In this document: positions 8,988 to 17,119 of the stretch, piece after piece
How positions within the stretch are numbered: the stretch's first letter is position 1
How the letters are laid out: each line of letters begins with the position of its first letter
Source of the DNA: an uncultured Acidobacteriaceae bacterium
GTDB lineage: Bacteria > Acidobacteriota > Terriglobia > Terriglobales > Acidobacteriaceae
NCBI GenBank assembly: GCA_903849645.1
Contig: CAINJJ010000050.1
Span: 1 to 64,000, forward strand
Reading direction: 5' to 3'
DNA length: 64,000 nucleotides
Made by a program: the position numbers and the translations under genes
The notes under the pieces: model-generated
Seen by the model: only the letters and a program-made list of their open reading frames with translations
What the model was told of the DNA's origin: nothing
Database searches by the model: none

Positions 8988-9236
8988 ATGCTGCACGTTG
9001 GCGCCTTCGAGGCAAAGAACACCTTCGGTTCCCTGCTCGACCGCGTAGAAGCAGGCGAAGATATCGTGATCACACGCCATGGCCGCCCGGTGGCCAGGCT
9101 GACCTCTGAACCCATGTTCGATGTGGCCAAGGCGAAAGCCGCCGCCGCACGAATCCGCCAGCGTGCCATGGAACGAAAGACTGGCCCCTTCAACTGGGAA
9201 GAATGGAAGGCATATCGCGATGAGGGCCGCAGGTGA
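8988..9236 (+). CDS. Phd/YefM-family antitoxin
   Basis: The 82-residue protein has the Phd/YefM N-terminal DNA-binding fold: VGAFEAKNTFGSLLDRVEAG, then DIVITRHGRPVARL. The C-terminal tail should wrap the toxin and block its active site. An AAGGAG site lies 7 nt upstream of the ATG. Its stop overlaps the start of the PIN toxin gene (GTGA), so the two are translationally coupled. The pair would be autoregulated through the palindrome upstream. A family match from motif reading is firm; the targets of the toxin are not known. Confidence 0.9.
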   Translation: MLHVGAFEAKNTFGSLLDRVEAGEDIVITRHGRPVARLTSEPMFDVAKAKAAAARIRQRAMERKTGPFNWEEWKAYRDEGRR

Positions 9237-9646
9237 GCATCGTTCTGGACTGTTCGGCAACCCTGGCATGGATCTATCCGGACGAAACCACGGACGCTGT
9301 ACTCGCGGTCTTCGATCAGGTGATTCATCAAGGTGCCTTCGTCCCGGAACTATGGCGAACTGAGATTGCCAACTGCCTCACCCAAGGAGTGAGACGCTCC
9401 CGCATCACTGCAATTGAACGAAGCCAATCGCTATCCGACCTTGCCAACATGGGCATCATCACCGATAACCAGACCGGCAAACATGTCTGGCAGGAATCGT
9501 TAATTCTCGCAGATCGCCATCGGCTGACCGTCTACGACGCCACTTACCTGGAACTCGCGCTGCGCCTTTCGCTGCCGCTGGCCACCCTCGACGATGACCT
9601 GCGCAGGGCCGCGCAAGATGAAGGCGTGACCCTGCTGGGGAAGTAG
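9233..9646 (+). CDS. PIN-domain toxin, VapC-like
   Basis: The 137-residue PIN domain has the acidic active-site pattern: SIVLDCSATLAWIY (first Asp), VPELWRTEIANCL (Glu), and YDATYLELALRL with LATLDDDLRRAA (later Asp residues). PIN toxins are magnesium-dependent ribonucleases that cut tRNA or rRNA and halt translation until bound by the antitoxin. The GTG start overlaps the antitoxin stop. All catalytic acids appear present, unlike the damaged toxin at 2235, so this module looks functional. Confidence 0.9.
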   Translation: MSIVLDCSATLAWIYPDETTDAVLAVFDQVIHQGAFVPELWRTEIANCLTQGVRRSRITAIERSQSLSDLANMGIITDNQTGKHVWQESLILADRHRLTVYDATYLELALRLSLPLATLDDDLRRAAQDEGVTLLGK

Positions 9647-9883
9647 TCCACGCCTAAAAGTGAGCGAGATGGGGATTTTTCACCAATCACCCTGAAGCGA
9701 GCGATAGTTAGGAAATAGCTCCTGTACTCTGAGTAGCCTGAATAGTTCTCAAACGTCGAAACCTGCCCATACCACAAGCTGCTCCGATAAAAAACGTGCG
9801 GCGTCACAGAAACGCCCCACCCTTGCGGATGAGGCGCCTTTGCTTTTGCGACCAACGGGAGCATCTGCCGCACCGCGGGTGCC

Positions 9884-11230
9884 TCAGTCGTAGTACTCCA
9901 GGCCAAGGTGCGTGATCAGGTCCGCGCCCATGATGTGCCGCAGCGTGTTCTTCAGCTTCATGAGCTGAATGAACAGGTCGTGCTCCGGATACAGCCCCGC
10001 GGCCGTCTGCGGCGACTTCAGATAGAAGCTCAGCCACTCCTGAATGCCGATCGACCGCAACTCCGGCGTCCGCTTGGCCAGGTCCAGCAGCAGCACCAGG
10101 TCCAGAGCAATCGGCGCAGCCAGAATCGAGTCGCGGCACAGGAAGTTCACCTTGATCTGCATCGGGTAGCCCAGCCAGCCAAAGATGTCGATGTTGTCCC
10201 AGGCTTCCTTGTCGTCCCCCCGCGGCGGATAGTAGTTGATCCGGATCTTGTGGAAGATGTCCTTGTAGAGATCCGGGTAAAGCTCCGGCTGGAAGATGTA
10301 CTCCAGCGACCCGAGCTTGGACTCTTCCTTGGTCTTGAACGACTGCGGATCGTCCAGCACTTCGCCGTCGCGGTTACCCAGGATGTTGGTCGAGAACCAC
10401 CCCGAAACGCCCAGCATCCGCGCCTTGAAGGCCGGCGCCAGAACCGTCTTCATGAAGGTCTGCCCGGTTTTGAAGTCCTTGCCGCAGATCGGCGCGGCAT
10501 TCCGCTTCGACAACTCGATCAGCGCGGCCGTATCTACCGTAAGGTTCGGCGCTCCATTGGCAAACGGCACACCCTCGCTCAGCGCGGCATAGGCATAGAT
10601 CTGCGACGGCGCAATTCCAACGTCGTTCGCCTCCAGACCCGCTTCAAACGCCTCGATGCTGGCGTGCACCGCCGTCGGCTCCAGGAAGATCTCGGTCGAG
10701 CCGCACCAGATCATCACCACCCGGTCCACGGTCTTTTTGAACGCCTGAATGTCGGCGATCAACTGATCCGCCAGATCCCGCTTGTTCTTGCCCGTCTTTA
10801 CATGCGTGCCGTGCAGCCGCTTTACGTAGAACTGGTCAAAGACCGCCGGCATCGGCTTGATCTTCTCCAGGTAGGGCTTCAGCTCCGCCAGCGTCTTCTC
10901 GTCCAGCACCTTTGCGTGCGCCGCTGACTCGTAGACATTGTCCTCAAAAATGTCCCATCCCGTAAACACCACGTCATTCAAGTCGGCGATCGGCGCAAAA
11001 TCCTTGATCAGCGGAAACTTGTTCTCTGTGCGCTTGCCCAGCCGGATGGTGCCCATCTGCGTCAGCGAGCCGATCGGCTTGGCCAGTCCGCGCCGCACCG
11101 CCTCCACTCCGGCAATCATCGTTGTGGCCACGGCGCCCAGGCCCACCACCATCACGCCCAGTTTGCCCGTTGCGGGCGCAACCTTGCTTGCTCCGGCGGT
11201 CTTCTGGCCGCTTTGTTCTTCATTTCCCAT
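9884..11230 (-). CDS. ino1: Inositol-3-phosphate synthase (myo-inositol-1-phosphate synthase)
   Basis: The 448-residue protein has an N-terminal Rossmann NAD-binding motif (KLGVMVVGLGAVATTMIAG) and the MIPS signature stretches VMIWCGSTEIF, GVPFANGAPNLTVD and CGKDFKTGQTFMK. It converts D-glucose 6-phosphate to 1D-myo-inositol 3-phosphate using NAD+. Length fits the bacterial/archaeal form. The product could feed inositol phospholipids or inositol-derived solutes; no phosphatidylinositol synthase is in view. A strong GGAAGGATAGGAAC site precedes the ATG. A DedA membrane gene lies just upstream on the same strand, with about 100 nt between them. Confidence 0.93.
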   Translation of the reverse strand: MGNEEQSGQKTAGASKVAPATGKLGVMVVGLGAVATTMIAGVEAVRRGLAKPIGSLTQMGTIRLGKRTENKFPLIKDFAPIADLNDVVFTGWDIFEDNVYESAAHAKVLDEKTLAELKPYLEKIKPMPAVFDQFYVKRLHGTHVKTGKNKRDLADQLIADIQAFKKTVDRVVMIWCGSTEIFLEPTAVHASIEAFEAGLEANDVGIAPSQIYAYAALSEGVPFANGAPNLTVDTAALIELSKRNAAPICGKDFKTGQTFMKTVLAPAFKARMLGVSGWFSTNILGNRDGEVLDDPQSFKTKEESKLGSLEYIFQPELYPDLYKDIFHKIRINYYPPRGDDKEAWDNIDIFGWLGYPMQIKVNFLCRDSILAAPIALDLVLLLDLAKRTPELRSIGIQEWLSFYLKSPQTAAGLYPEHDLFIQLMKLKNTLRHIMGADLITHLGLEYYD

Positions 11231-11330
11231 GGTTGTTCCTATCCTTCCTTTGCCTCATTGCGGTTTGCCAACATTTCAGGTTCAACTTGCAGCAGAAGCA
11301 CCCGGCAAAGCCGGATGCATATTCCTCGCT

Positions 11331-11969
11331 TCAGGCGGCGTCTGTCTGCCGCCCACGCTTCAGATGCGACCACACAAACCAGGCAATCCCCACCACCAGC
11401 GCTATCTCCACCGCTAGATGAAAACGGTGAAACGCCTCATGGAAGCGCGGATCGGTGTGCCACTTCTCGCCCAGCTTCATGCCCGCGTAGGCCAGCCCGA
11501 AGCACCATGGCCACGAGCCGACAAAGGTATAGATGTGAAACCGCAGTTGCGGCATCTTGGCAATGCCCGCCGGGAACGCAATGAACGTGCGCACCACCGG
11601 CAGCAGCCGCGCCAGCAACACGGTAATCGATCCGTATTTGTTAAAGAATTCCGTCATCCGGTCCAGGTCGTGGCGGCTCATCAGCACCCACTTGCCGTAC
11701 CGCTCCACCAGCGGACGCCCGCCCTTGGCCCCGATCCAGTAACCCACCACCGAGCCGAGATTGCAGCCCACCGCTCCCGCCGTCGCCACCCAAAGCAGGT
11801 TGAACTGGCCTTTATAAACCAGATACCCCGCGAACGGCATGATGATCTCCGACGGCAGCGGAACGCACGCCGACTCGATTCCCATCAGCGCGGCAACCCC
11901 GGCGTAACCGCCAAGCCCGATCACATGGATGACGAAATTGACAACAACAGCCAGGATTCTTTCAGTCAT
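11331..11969 (-). CDS. DedA/VTT-family membrane protein
   Basis: The 212-residue integral membrane protein carries the DedA signatures: ESACVPLPSEIIMPFAGYL near the N-terminus, GxWIGxxxGR-like VGYWIGAKGGRPLVERYG, and the arginine motif ARLLPVVRTFIAFPAG. DedA proteins move undecaprenyl phosphate or other lipids across the inner membrane and support envelope integrity. About four to five hydrophobic segments are visible. It precedes ino1 on the same strand, which might link it to lipid metabolism, but that is inference. Confidence 0.92.
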   Translation of the reverse strand: MTERILAVVVNFVIHVIGLGGYAGVAALMGIESACVPLPSEIIMPFAGYLVYKGQFNLLWVATAGAVGCNLGSVVGYWIGAKGGRPLVERYGKWVLMSRHDLDRMTEFFNKYGSITVLLARLLPVVRTFIAFPAGIAKMPQLRFHIYTFVGSWPWCFGLAYAGMKLGEKWHTDPRFHEAFHRFHLAVEIALVVGIAWFVWSHLKRGRQTDAA

Positions 11970-12104
11970 GAGCCAATCCAGTATATAGGCCCCGACCCGG
12001 AGCGCATCTCAGGCGCTCCCATCCCCCCGCAGCAGGCTGCCTGCGGTCCCTCTCCCCCCAGCCCTTTGCTACCATGAGGATGTACCCAAAGGAGAGCAAC
12101 TCCC

Positions 12105-12935
12105 GTGGCTGAATTTTCCCCTGTCCCCCTTACGCTTGAAGGCTCGAGCCTGCTCCATCAGTTCTTCCGCTTCGACTGGAAGGCCTGGCGCGCCACCCCG
12201 TCCGCCGACCGCGCCCGCATCGCCGCCGAGGCCATCGCCGCCCTCAAGCTCCTCGAGCACCCCGCCCAGGCAACCGAGGCGCGCTCCGCCCTCTTCTCCC
12301 AGCTCGGCCACAAGGGCGACCTGATCCTCATCCACTTCCGCAACTCCTTTGAGGAGCTGAACCAGGTCGAGCTCGACCTCGCCCAGACCGCCCTCTACGA
12401 CTACCTCACCCTCTCCCACTCCTACGTCTCCGTCGTCGAGCTCGGCCTCTACGAGTCCAGCCGCAAGACCTGGGAAGCCGCCTCCGCCAAGGGCCTTGAG
12501 CCCAACAGCCCCGAGTTCCAGGCCGAGGTCGCCGCCAGCCTGCAGCGCGCCTCCGCCGCCATGGCCCCCCGCCTCTTCCCTGCCTTTCCCGACGCCAAGT
12601 ACCTCTGCTTCTACCCCATGGACCGCAAGCGCGGCGAGGACAAGAACTGGTACAACGTGCCCTTTGCCGAGCGCCAGAGCATGATGCACGAGCACGGCCT
12701 CATCGGCCGCCGCTACGGCGACGTCGTCAAGCAGATCATCTCCGGCTCCATCGGCATGGATGACTGGGAGTGGGGCGTCGACCTCTTCGCCGAAGACCCG
12801 GTGGTCTTCAAAAAGCTCATCTACGAGATGCGCTTTGACGAGGTCAGCGCCGTCTACGCTCTCTTTGGCCAGTTCTTTCTCGGCGTCCGCCTGCCCGTTG
12901 ACAACCTCGCCGGCTGGCTCGAAGGCAAGCTCTAA
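12105..12935 (+). CDS. hemQ: Chlorite-dismutase-fold heme protein, HemQ/ChdC-like (coproheme decarboxylase)
   Basis: The 276-residue protein starts at GTG with an AAAGGAG site. The C-terminal half has the key coproheme decarboxylase features: the catalytic Tyr in FYPMDRKR, the proximal His in MMHEHGLIGRRY, and the conserved WGVDLF tail. ChdC oxidatively decarboxylates Fe-coproporphyrin III to heme b, the last step of the coproporphyrin-dependent pathway. It is not adjacent to other heme genes; hemA-hemC-hemD lie 12-16 kb downstream on the other strand. A more general heme-peroxidase role of the family is the alternative. It is followed 20 nt later by an uncharacterised gene, probably co-transcribed. 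Confidence 0.88.
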   Translation: MAEFSPVPLTLEGSSLLHQFFRFDWKAWRATPSADRARIAAEAIAALKLLEHPAQATEARSALFSQLGHKGDLILIHFRNSFEELNQVELDLAQTALYDYLTLSHSYVSVVELGLYESSRKTWEAASAKGLEPNSPEFQAEVAASLQRASAAMAPRLFPAFPDAKYLCFYPMDRKRGEDKNWYNVPFAERQSMMHEHGLIGRRYGDVVKQIISGSIGMDDWEWGVDLFAEDPVVFKKLIYEMRFDEVSAVYALFGQFFLGVRLPVDNLAGWLEGKL

Positions 12936-12955
12936 ATTCAATCGGAGAACGCTCC

Positions 12956-13432
12956 ATGCAGGCGGACCAGGACGCAATTCAACGCATCAACGCGGTCAAG
13001 TATCTCTATATGCGCTCCATCAAGGAGCCGGTCGACAATCAGCTCGAGATCTATGTCGAACAGGCCGTCCCCAACGAGGAGAAGCGCGGCCTCGTCGCTC
13101 CTCCCGGAGCCCCTCCCGAACTGGCTCACCTGTTCTTGGATGTAGCGCCCGTGGAGACGCTGCCCGGCTGCCTCGGAATTCGCCTCCGCTGGAGCCGCTA
13201 CGCCGCCTACCAGGTGACCGAGCAGTACGTCGGCAACGGCGGCGTTCACGACGACGAAGCCTTCGAGGGAAGCCACCTTCGCGTCTACTCCAAGTCGCAC
13301 TTTCTCGATCACCTGGCCCGCAACATCGGCGTCCACGCCGCCCCGTTGCTGCACTTCAAAATCATGTGCGAAAACCACCTGATCGACGTGGCCTCCGAAC
13401 AGCCGCCCACCATCGAACTCACCACGCTCTAA
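12956..13432 (+). CDS. Uncharacterised soluble protein downstream of hemQ
   Basis: The 158-residue protein has no signal peptide or membrane segment. It is mixed alpha/beta by composition, with conserved-looking RLRWSRYAAYQVTEQYVG and SKSHFLDHLARNIG stretches. I do not recognise the family. A GGAG site sits 8 nt before the ATG, and the gap to hemQ is 20 nt, so the two are likely transcribed together. A link to heme or porphyrin handling is conceivable from position only. Confidence 0.65.
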   Translation: MQADQDAIQRINAVKYLYMRSIKEPVDNQLEIYVEQAVPNEEKRGLVAPPGAPPELAHLFLDVAPVETLPGCLGIRLRWSRYAAYQVTEQYVGNGGVHDDEAFEGSHLRVYSKSHFLDHLARNIGVHAAPLLHFKIMCENHLIDVASEQPPTIELTTL

Positions 13433-13536
13433 AGGTCGGCCCAGAGATGCGCTACCGCCCCGCCTGTTGCGCGCCTCATCTTCAGGAATAGCTTTCGGGA
13501 TATAATTCGACGATTCGTGGAGATTGGAGCTCGACC

Positions 13537-14079
13537 ATGATTTGCTCGATTCGCAAGCCCCTTGCCCGCTTCTTCGCCCTGTCCGCCACCCTTCTCTCCT
13601 TCGCTGCCCTATCTGCCCAAGCCCAGGAATGGAAGACCTACAGCTATCCCGCCGATGGCTTCAGCATGGCCTATCCTTCCGCGCCTCAACTCAAGTCGCA
13701 GGATGTTCCCACCGAAGCTGGCTCCTTTCAACTCCGCTCCTATATCGCCGAGGTGGCTCCGGTGGCACTCTTTGTCGGAGTCTGCGACTACGGCGCGCAG
13801 GTTGCCGGAAAAGTGCCCGCTGACATGCTCGAAGGGGCAAAGAACGGAGCACTCAAGAACTCCAACTCCCACCTCACCCGCGAGAAGAAGATTACGCTCG
13901 GAATTTATCCCGGCATCGAGTTCGAATCCGAAAGCGATTCAGCCCATTTTTATGCGCGCGTCTACCTGGTGGGCGAGACCCTCTACCAGACCCTCGTGGT
14001 CGCCCCGCTCGCAAACCCCTACCCCGATACCGTCCGCTTTCTCGATTCGTTTCAGTTGATTGCGCGCGTTCACAACTGA
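13537..14079 (+). CDS. Exported protein of unknown function
   Basis: The 180-residue protein has an N-terminal signal (hydrophobic LSATLLSFAALSAQAQ). The mature part starts WKTYSYPADGFSMAYPSAP, a pattern seen in small exported proteins related to the PsbP/DUF1795-like fold, and ends with FYARVYLVGETLYQTL and a closing beta strand. No catalytic motif is visible. A GGAG site precedes the ATG. It converges on the XRE regulator with only 14 nt between the stop codons. Confidence 0.7.
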   Translation: MICSIRKPLARFFALSATLLSFAALSAQAQEWKTYSYPADGFSMAYPSAPQLKSQDVPTEAGSFQLRSYIAEVAPVALFVGVCDYGAQVAGKVPADMLEGAKNGALKNSNSHLTREKKITLGIYPGIEFESESDSAHFYARVYLVGETLYQTLVVAPLANPYPDTVRFLDSFQLIARVHN

Positions 14080-14093
14080 ACCATCCGGCTTGC

Positions 14094-14690
14094 TCAACCT
14101 TCCGTGTGCAAACCTGCCGGCGTCACTGCCAGGATCCGGCAGCGGCTCTTGCCCGCCGCGCTCCATGCCAGGGCCATCTCGCTCTCCATGTACGCGCAGT
14201 CTCCGGCTTCCAGCACCTCCTGCATCCCGCCCGCATCCAACTGCAGCTTGCCTTCCAGCACGTACACCAGCCCGTTGGTCTCCCGGTAAACATCGGAAAG
14301 GCTGGATGCCCCCCCGGCAGGAAACTCGATCATCTGCCCCACCAGCCGCGCTCCCGCCCCCACTGCATTGAGCGGGGTACTTTTCACCATCTCCGCATTT
14401 CTGCCCGTTCCCTGCAGATGCGCCTTGCGCGTAATCGAAAGCGTGTGCTTGGCCGGCTCGGAAAAAAAGTAGCTCATCCCCACCCCATAAACGCGGCAGA
14501 TGGTGGCCAGTGTGGGTAGCGTCGGAATCATCCGGTCCGTCTCCAGCTTTGAAAGCAGCGCAGTTGACAGGCCCGTCTCCACGGCCAGCCGCGACAAGGT
14601 AAGCCGCTTTTGCGTCCGCAGGGAACGCAACTTTGTGCCGATGCAATACGGTTCAAGAGACCATTGCGCGTATGTAACTGATTTCGCCAT
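14094..14690 (-). CDS. XRE-type transcriptional regulator with C-terminal cupin domain
   Basis: The 198-residue protein has an N-terminal lambda-repressor HTH (LRSLRTQKRLTLSRLAVETGLSTALLSKLE) and a C-terminal cupin (ASSLSDVYRETNGLVYVLEG, LEAGDCAYMES). HTH-cupin regulators typically sense a small molecule in the cupin and control a neighbouring catabolic or transport gene. The start at 14690 is preferred because GAAGGAAG lies just upstream; the ORF track's 14732 start adds residues with no homology. It faces away from the winged-helix gene at 15154 across a palindrome-containing region. Confidence 0.88.
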   Translation of the reverse strand: MAKSVTYAQWSLEPYCIGTKLRSLRTQKRLTLSRLAVETGLSTALLSKLETDRMIPTLPTLATICRVYGVGMSYFFSEPAKHTLSITRKAHLQGTGRNAEMVKSTPLNAVGAGARLVGQMIEFPAGGASSLSDVYRETNGLVYVLEGKLQLDAGGMQEVLEAGDCAYMESEMALAWSAAGKSRCRILAVTPAGLHTEG

Positions 14691-14885
14691 CACTCTTCCT
14701 TCTTCTCCAGTGTTCCAGCCATTCAGCCGCATTGCATGGATGAATTCCTGAAGCCTTTCTGAATATCGCTCTCATCCAACGAACGCCCCGTTCCGCCTGA
14801 AGAACACTCCAGTCACCGGCGCGCATCTGAGCCCTCTCGTTTGCACTCTTCTACACCCGCGCGCAACTTACCGAAATCCCCTTTT

Positions 14886-14905
14886 AGTAACGCACCTGCG
14901 TTACT
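14886..14905. promoter_or_regulatory. 20-bp palindrome, candidate operator
   Basis: AGTAACGCA-CC-TGCGTTACT is a perfect 9-bp inverted repeat with a 2-nt centre. The short spacer fits a dimeric HTH operator better than a terminator hairpin. It lies about 196 nt upstream of the XRE-cupin ATG (14690) and 250 nt upstream of the winged-helix ATG. Confidence 0.5.
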
Positions 14906-14916
14906 TCTTTTCTGTA

Positions 14917-14930
14917 AGAATTGGAATTCT
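14917..14930. promoter_or_regulatory. 14-bp palindrome, second candidate operator half of the region
   Basis: AGAATT-GG-AATTCT is a perfect 6-bp inverted repeat, 11 nt beyond the first palindrome. The two differ in sequence, so they would bind different proteins or only one is meaningful. Confidence 0.35.
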
Positions 14931-15153
14931 CTCCCTTCCATTAACTCCAGGGAAGAGGATAATGGTCCTGTAATCAAAATCACTGCGCTCATCAATGCAC
15001 AGGATCTCACTGGGACTGTTTCACTCTTTCTCCGTCTGAGTTGCTCTCATCGCATGTCCCCGTGACATTCGTCGCTCCTTTCCTGTGCCCTTCGGCATGA
15101 TGCCGGAGTGGGAACCATTCTGTGCGGAGTGGCGAGGAAGGGCTTTCGGCACG

Positions 15154-16953
15154 ATGGATCCGTCCCAATCAGCTCTGCCCGTTGAGGCCGAACAAGGGTA
15201 TTGCTTTGGCAACTTCCGGCTCGACCGGGATGGCACTCTGCGCCGCGCTGACTCTGTTGTTCACCTTCCCCCCAGAGAATTGGCCGCTCTCCGGCTTTTG
15301 CTCGCCCATGCCGGCCAGATCGTCTCTCCTCTAAAAATCAAAAAGGAGATCTGGGCTGGTGTCCACGTCACCGCCGACAGTGTTCTCAGGTGCCTCTCCT
15401 CGCTCCGCGCCCGCCTCGGCCCGGAGGAACTGATCCAGACCGTGTACAAGCGCGGCTATCGCTTCTCCACTGAAGTCCGGCGCCAGCATGATCCGCACCA
15501 GGGGGCGGTCCAGCGCATCGCCATCATGCCCTTCACCACCGGGTTCGCCGTCCCCGAACACCTGGGCGCGGCCATCGCGGAAGAAGCCCTTGCCCGGCTC
15601 TCCAACGCACACTTCACGGCCTTCGCCATTCTGGCTCGCGACTCCACCTTCACCCTCGCCCAGCGCGGGCTCACCGCCCAGCAGCTCGGCCAGCAACTGG
15701 GTGCCGATATTGTCCTCACAGGTTCCCTCTCCGCGATCTCAGCCCAGTTCCGGCTTCGCGCCGAGATGATCCAGGTCAGCGATGGAACCCAGATTTGGGT
15801 CGAAGATCTGCTCGTGCCTGGCGACTCCATTGGAGGGCTCGAAGCCGAACTCGCGGAGAGGCTGGTCTTCCGCCTGGGCCAGGACGGCCTCACGATCGCC
15901 GCCGCATCTGCCAATAATCTTCCCCCGCTGGACCCTGCCCTTCGCCGCAGCGCCCATGAGATCTATCTCCGCGGCCACCATGAGTGGCAGTCGCTCCAGC
16001 GTCACCGAATGCAGGACGGCCTCCAGCACCTCCTGCAAGCTGCTGAACTGGATCCCTCGCTCCTCAGCGCCAGTATCGATATCGCGCAGCTATGCGTAAC
16101 CCAGGCCTTCTATGGCTTCATGTCTCCTGCCGCGTCGGCTTCTCAGGTGCACCGCTTCGCTGGGTCCATTCCCGACGTTGCGCACAACGCGCCCCCCATT
16201 CTGCCCGCGCTCGGCTGGGTCAACCTTCACTTCGACCGCAACATGCCCGCCGCTCTCCAGGCCTTCTCTGACAGTGCCCACCTGCCCCACGACCCCTGGA
16301 CCACCCGCGCCCGTTCCATGTTCGCTCTCAGCCGTCACCGTTTCCAGGAAGCCCTTGCCCTGTTGCGTGCGGCGCTCTGCATCGACCCCTTCTCACCCTG
16401 GCTCCACGCCCGGCTCGCCTGGACGCACCACCTCGCCGAGCAACGTTCTGAAAGCGTCGATTGCATCCAACGCGCCCGCTCCCTCTTCCCCGAACACGAG
16501 GGCGTCGCACTCTACGGTTCCATCCTTCTCGCCTTTAACGGAGAGGTCCAAACGGCCCACCTGCTTGCTGAGAGCCTGGCCCGCCGTTCGCCTCACTTTG
16601 ACCTTGCCACTGCGGCCCATGCATACACACTGGCCTGTGACGGGCAAGAGGACAAGGCGCGTGGCATCCTCGAGCGCCTGCAATGGCTCGGCCGGGAACG
16701 CTTTGTGCTGACCGCTTTCAATCCTGCTGTTCATGTTGTCCTCGGTGACATGGACTCCGCCATCGCCGAGTTGAGGAACTCGGAGCTGACCCGCTGCCCC
16801 TGGTTCTTCCAGATGCTTGCCGACCCCCGCCTCAAGCCGCTGCGCCCCCACCCCGAGTTCCAAAGGATGACTGGCGAGCTTGCCCGATTGGAAGCCCAGG
16901 TCAAGCCTGAAATGCTCTCCCTGGGCTGGGACTCGCAGGGCTACCCTGCCTGA
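15154..16953 (+). CDS. CadC/OmpR-type winged-helix protein with TolB-like and TPR domains
   Basis: From ATG 15154 the 599-residue protein opens with a Trans_reg_C winged helix (FGNFRLDRDGTLRR, then VTADSVLRCLSSLRARLG, then IQTVYKRGYRFS). A TolB-like region follows (IAIMPFTTGFAVPEHLG, then LGADIVLTGSLSA). The rest is TPR-like helices to the C-terminus. No membrane segment is visible, unlike CadC. It probably binds DNA and uses the TolB/TPR part for ligand or protein contacts. The upstream GTG 15085 (622 residues) lacks a ribosome-binding site; AGGAAGG lies 11 nt before 15154. The TolB-TPR tail has the same architecture as that of the kinase at nt 2. Confidence 0.85.
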   Translation: MDPSQSALPVEAEQGYCFGNFRLDRDGTLRRADSVVHLPPRELAALRLLLAHAGQIVSPLKIKKEIWAGVHVTADSVLRCLSSLRARLGPEELIQTVYKRGYRFSTEVRRQHDPHQGAVQRIAIMPFTTGFAVPEHLGAAIAEEALARLSNAHFTAFAILARDSTFTLAQRGLTAQQLGQQLGADIVLTGSLSAISAQFRLRAEMIQVSDGTQIWVEDLLVPGDSIGGLEAELAERLVFRLGQDGLTIAAASANNLPPLDPALRRSAHEIYLRGHHEWQSLQRHRMQDGLQHLLQAAELDPSLLSASIDIAQLCVTQAFYGFMSPAASASQVHRFAGSIPDVAHNAPPILPALGWVNLHFDRNMPAALQAFSDSAHLPHDPWTTRARSMFALSRHRFQEALALLRAALCIDPFSPWLHARLAWTHHLAEQRSESVDCIQRARSLFPEHEGVALYGSILLAFNGEVQTAHLLAESLARRSPHFDLATAAHAYTLACDGQEDKARGILERLQWLGRERFVLTAFNPAVHVVLGDMDSAIAELRNSELTRCPWFFQMLADPRLKPLRPHPEFQRMTGELARLEAQVKPEMLSLGWDSQGYPA

Positions 16954-17119
16954 ACCTGCCTTAGTAAACCGATAAAGCTAGCCAATTCCCCCCTGCGCCT
17001 AGTACAGTTCTCACGGCGGCCTTTTGCGCTCCCGCGGCACGGCAAACGCCCCTGCCGGCCCGTCCATGCTTCGGACAAATACCGGGAACAATGGCCAGCC
17101 CCCTTGGAGGAACAAACTC

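Larger units (their letters stand above)
14691..15153. other. Divergent intergenic region between XRE-cupin and winged-helix genes
   Basis: About 460 nt without a supported gene. It is lower in GC than its surroundings and holds two near-perfect palindromes (listed separately) in its central part. Short frames here (14841-15065, 14813-15010) have no ribosome-binding site or recognisable homology. It most likely carries promoters and operators for the two divergent regulators. Confidence 0.6.

Noticed and set aside
14841-15065. 74-residue ORF in the divergent regulator region
   Set aside because: No ribosome-binding site and includes the palindromes; more likely regulatory DNA.
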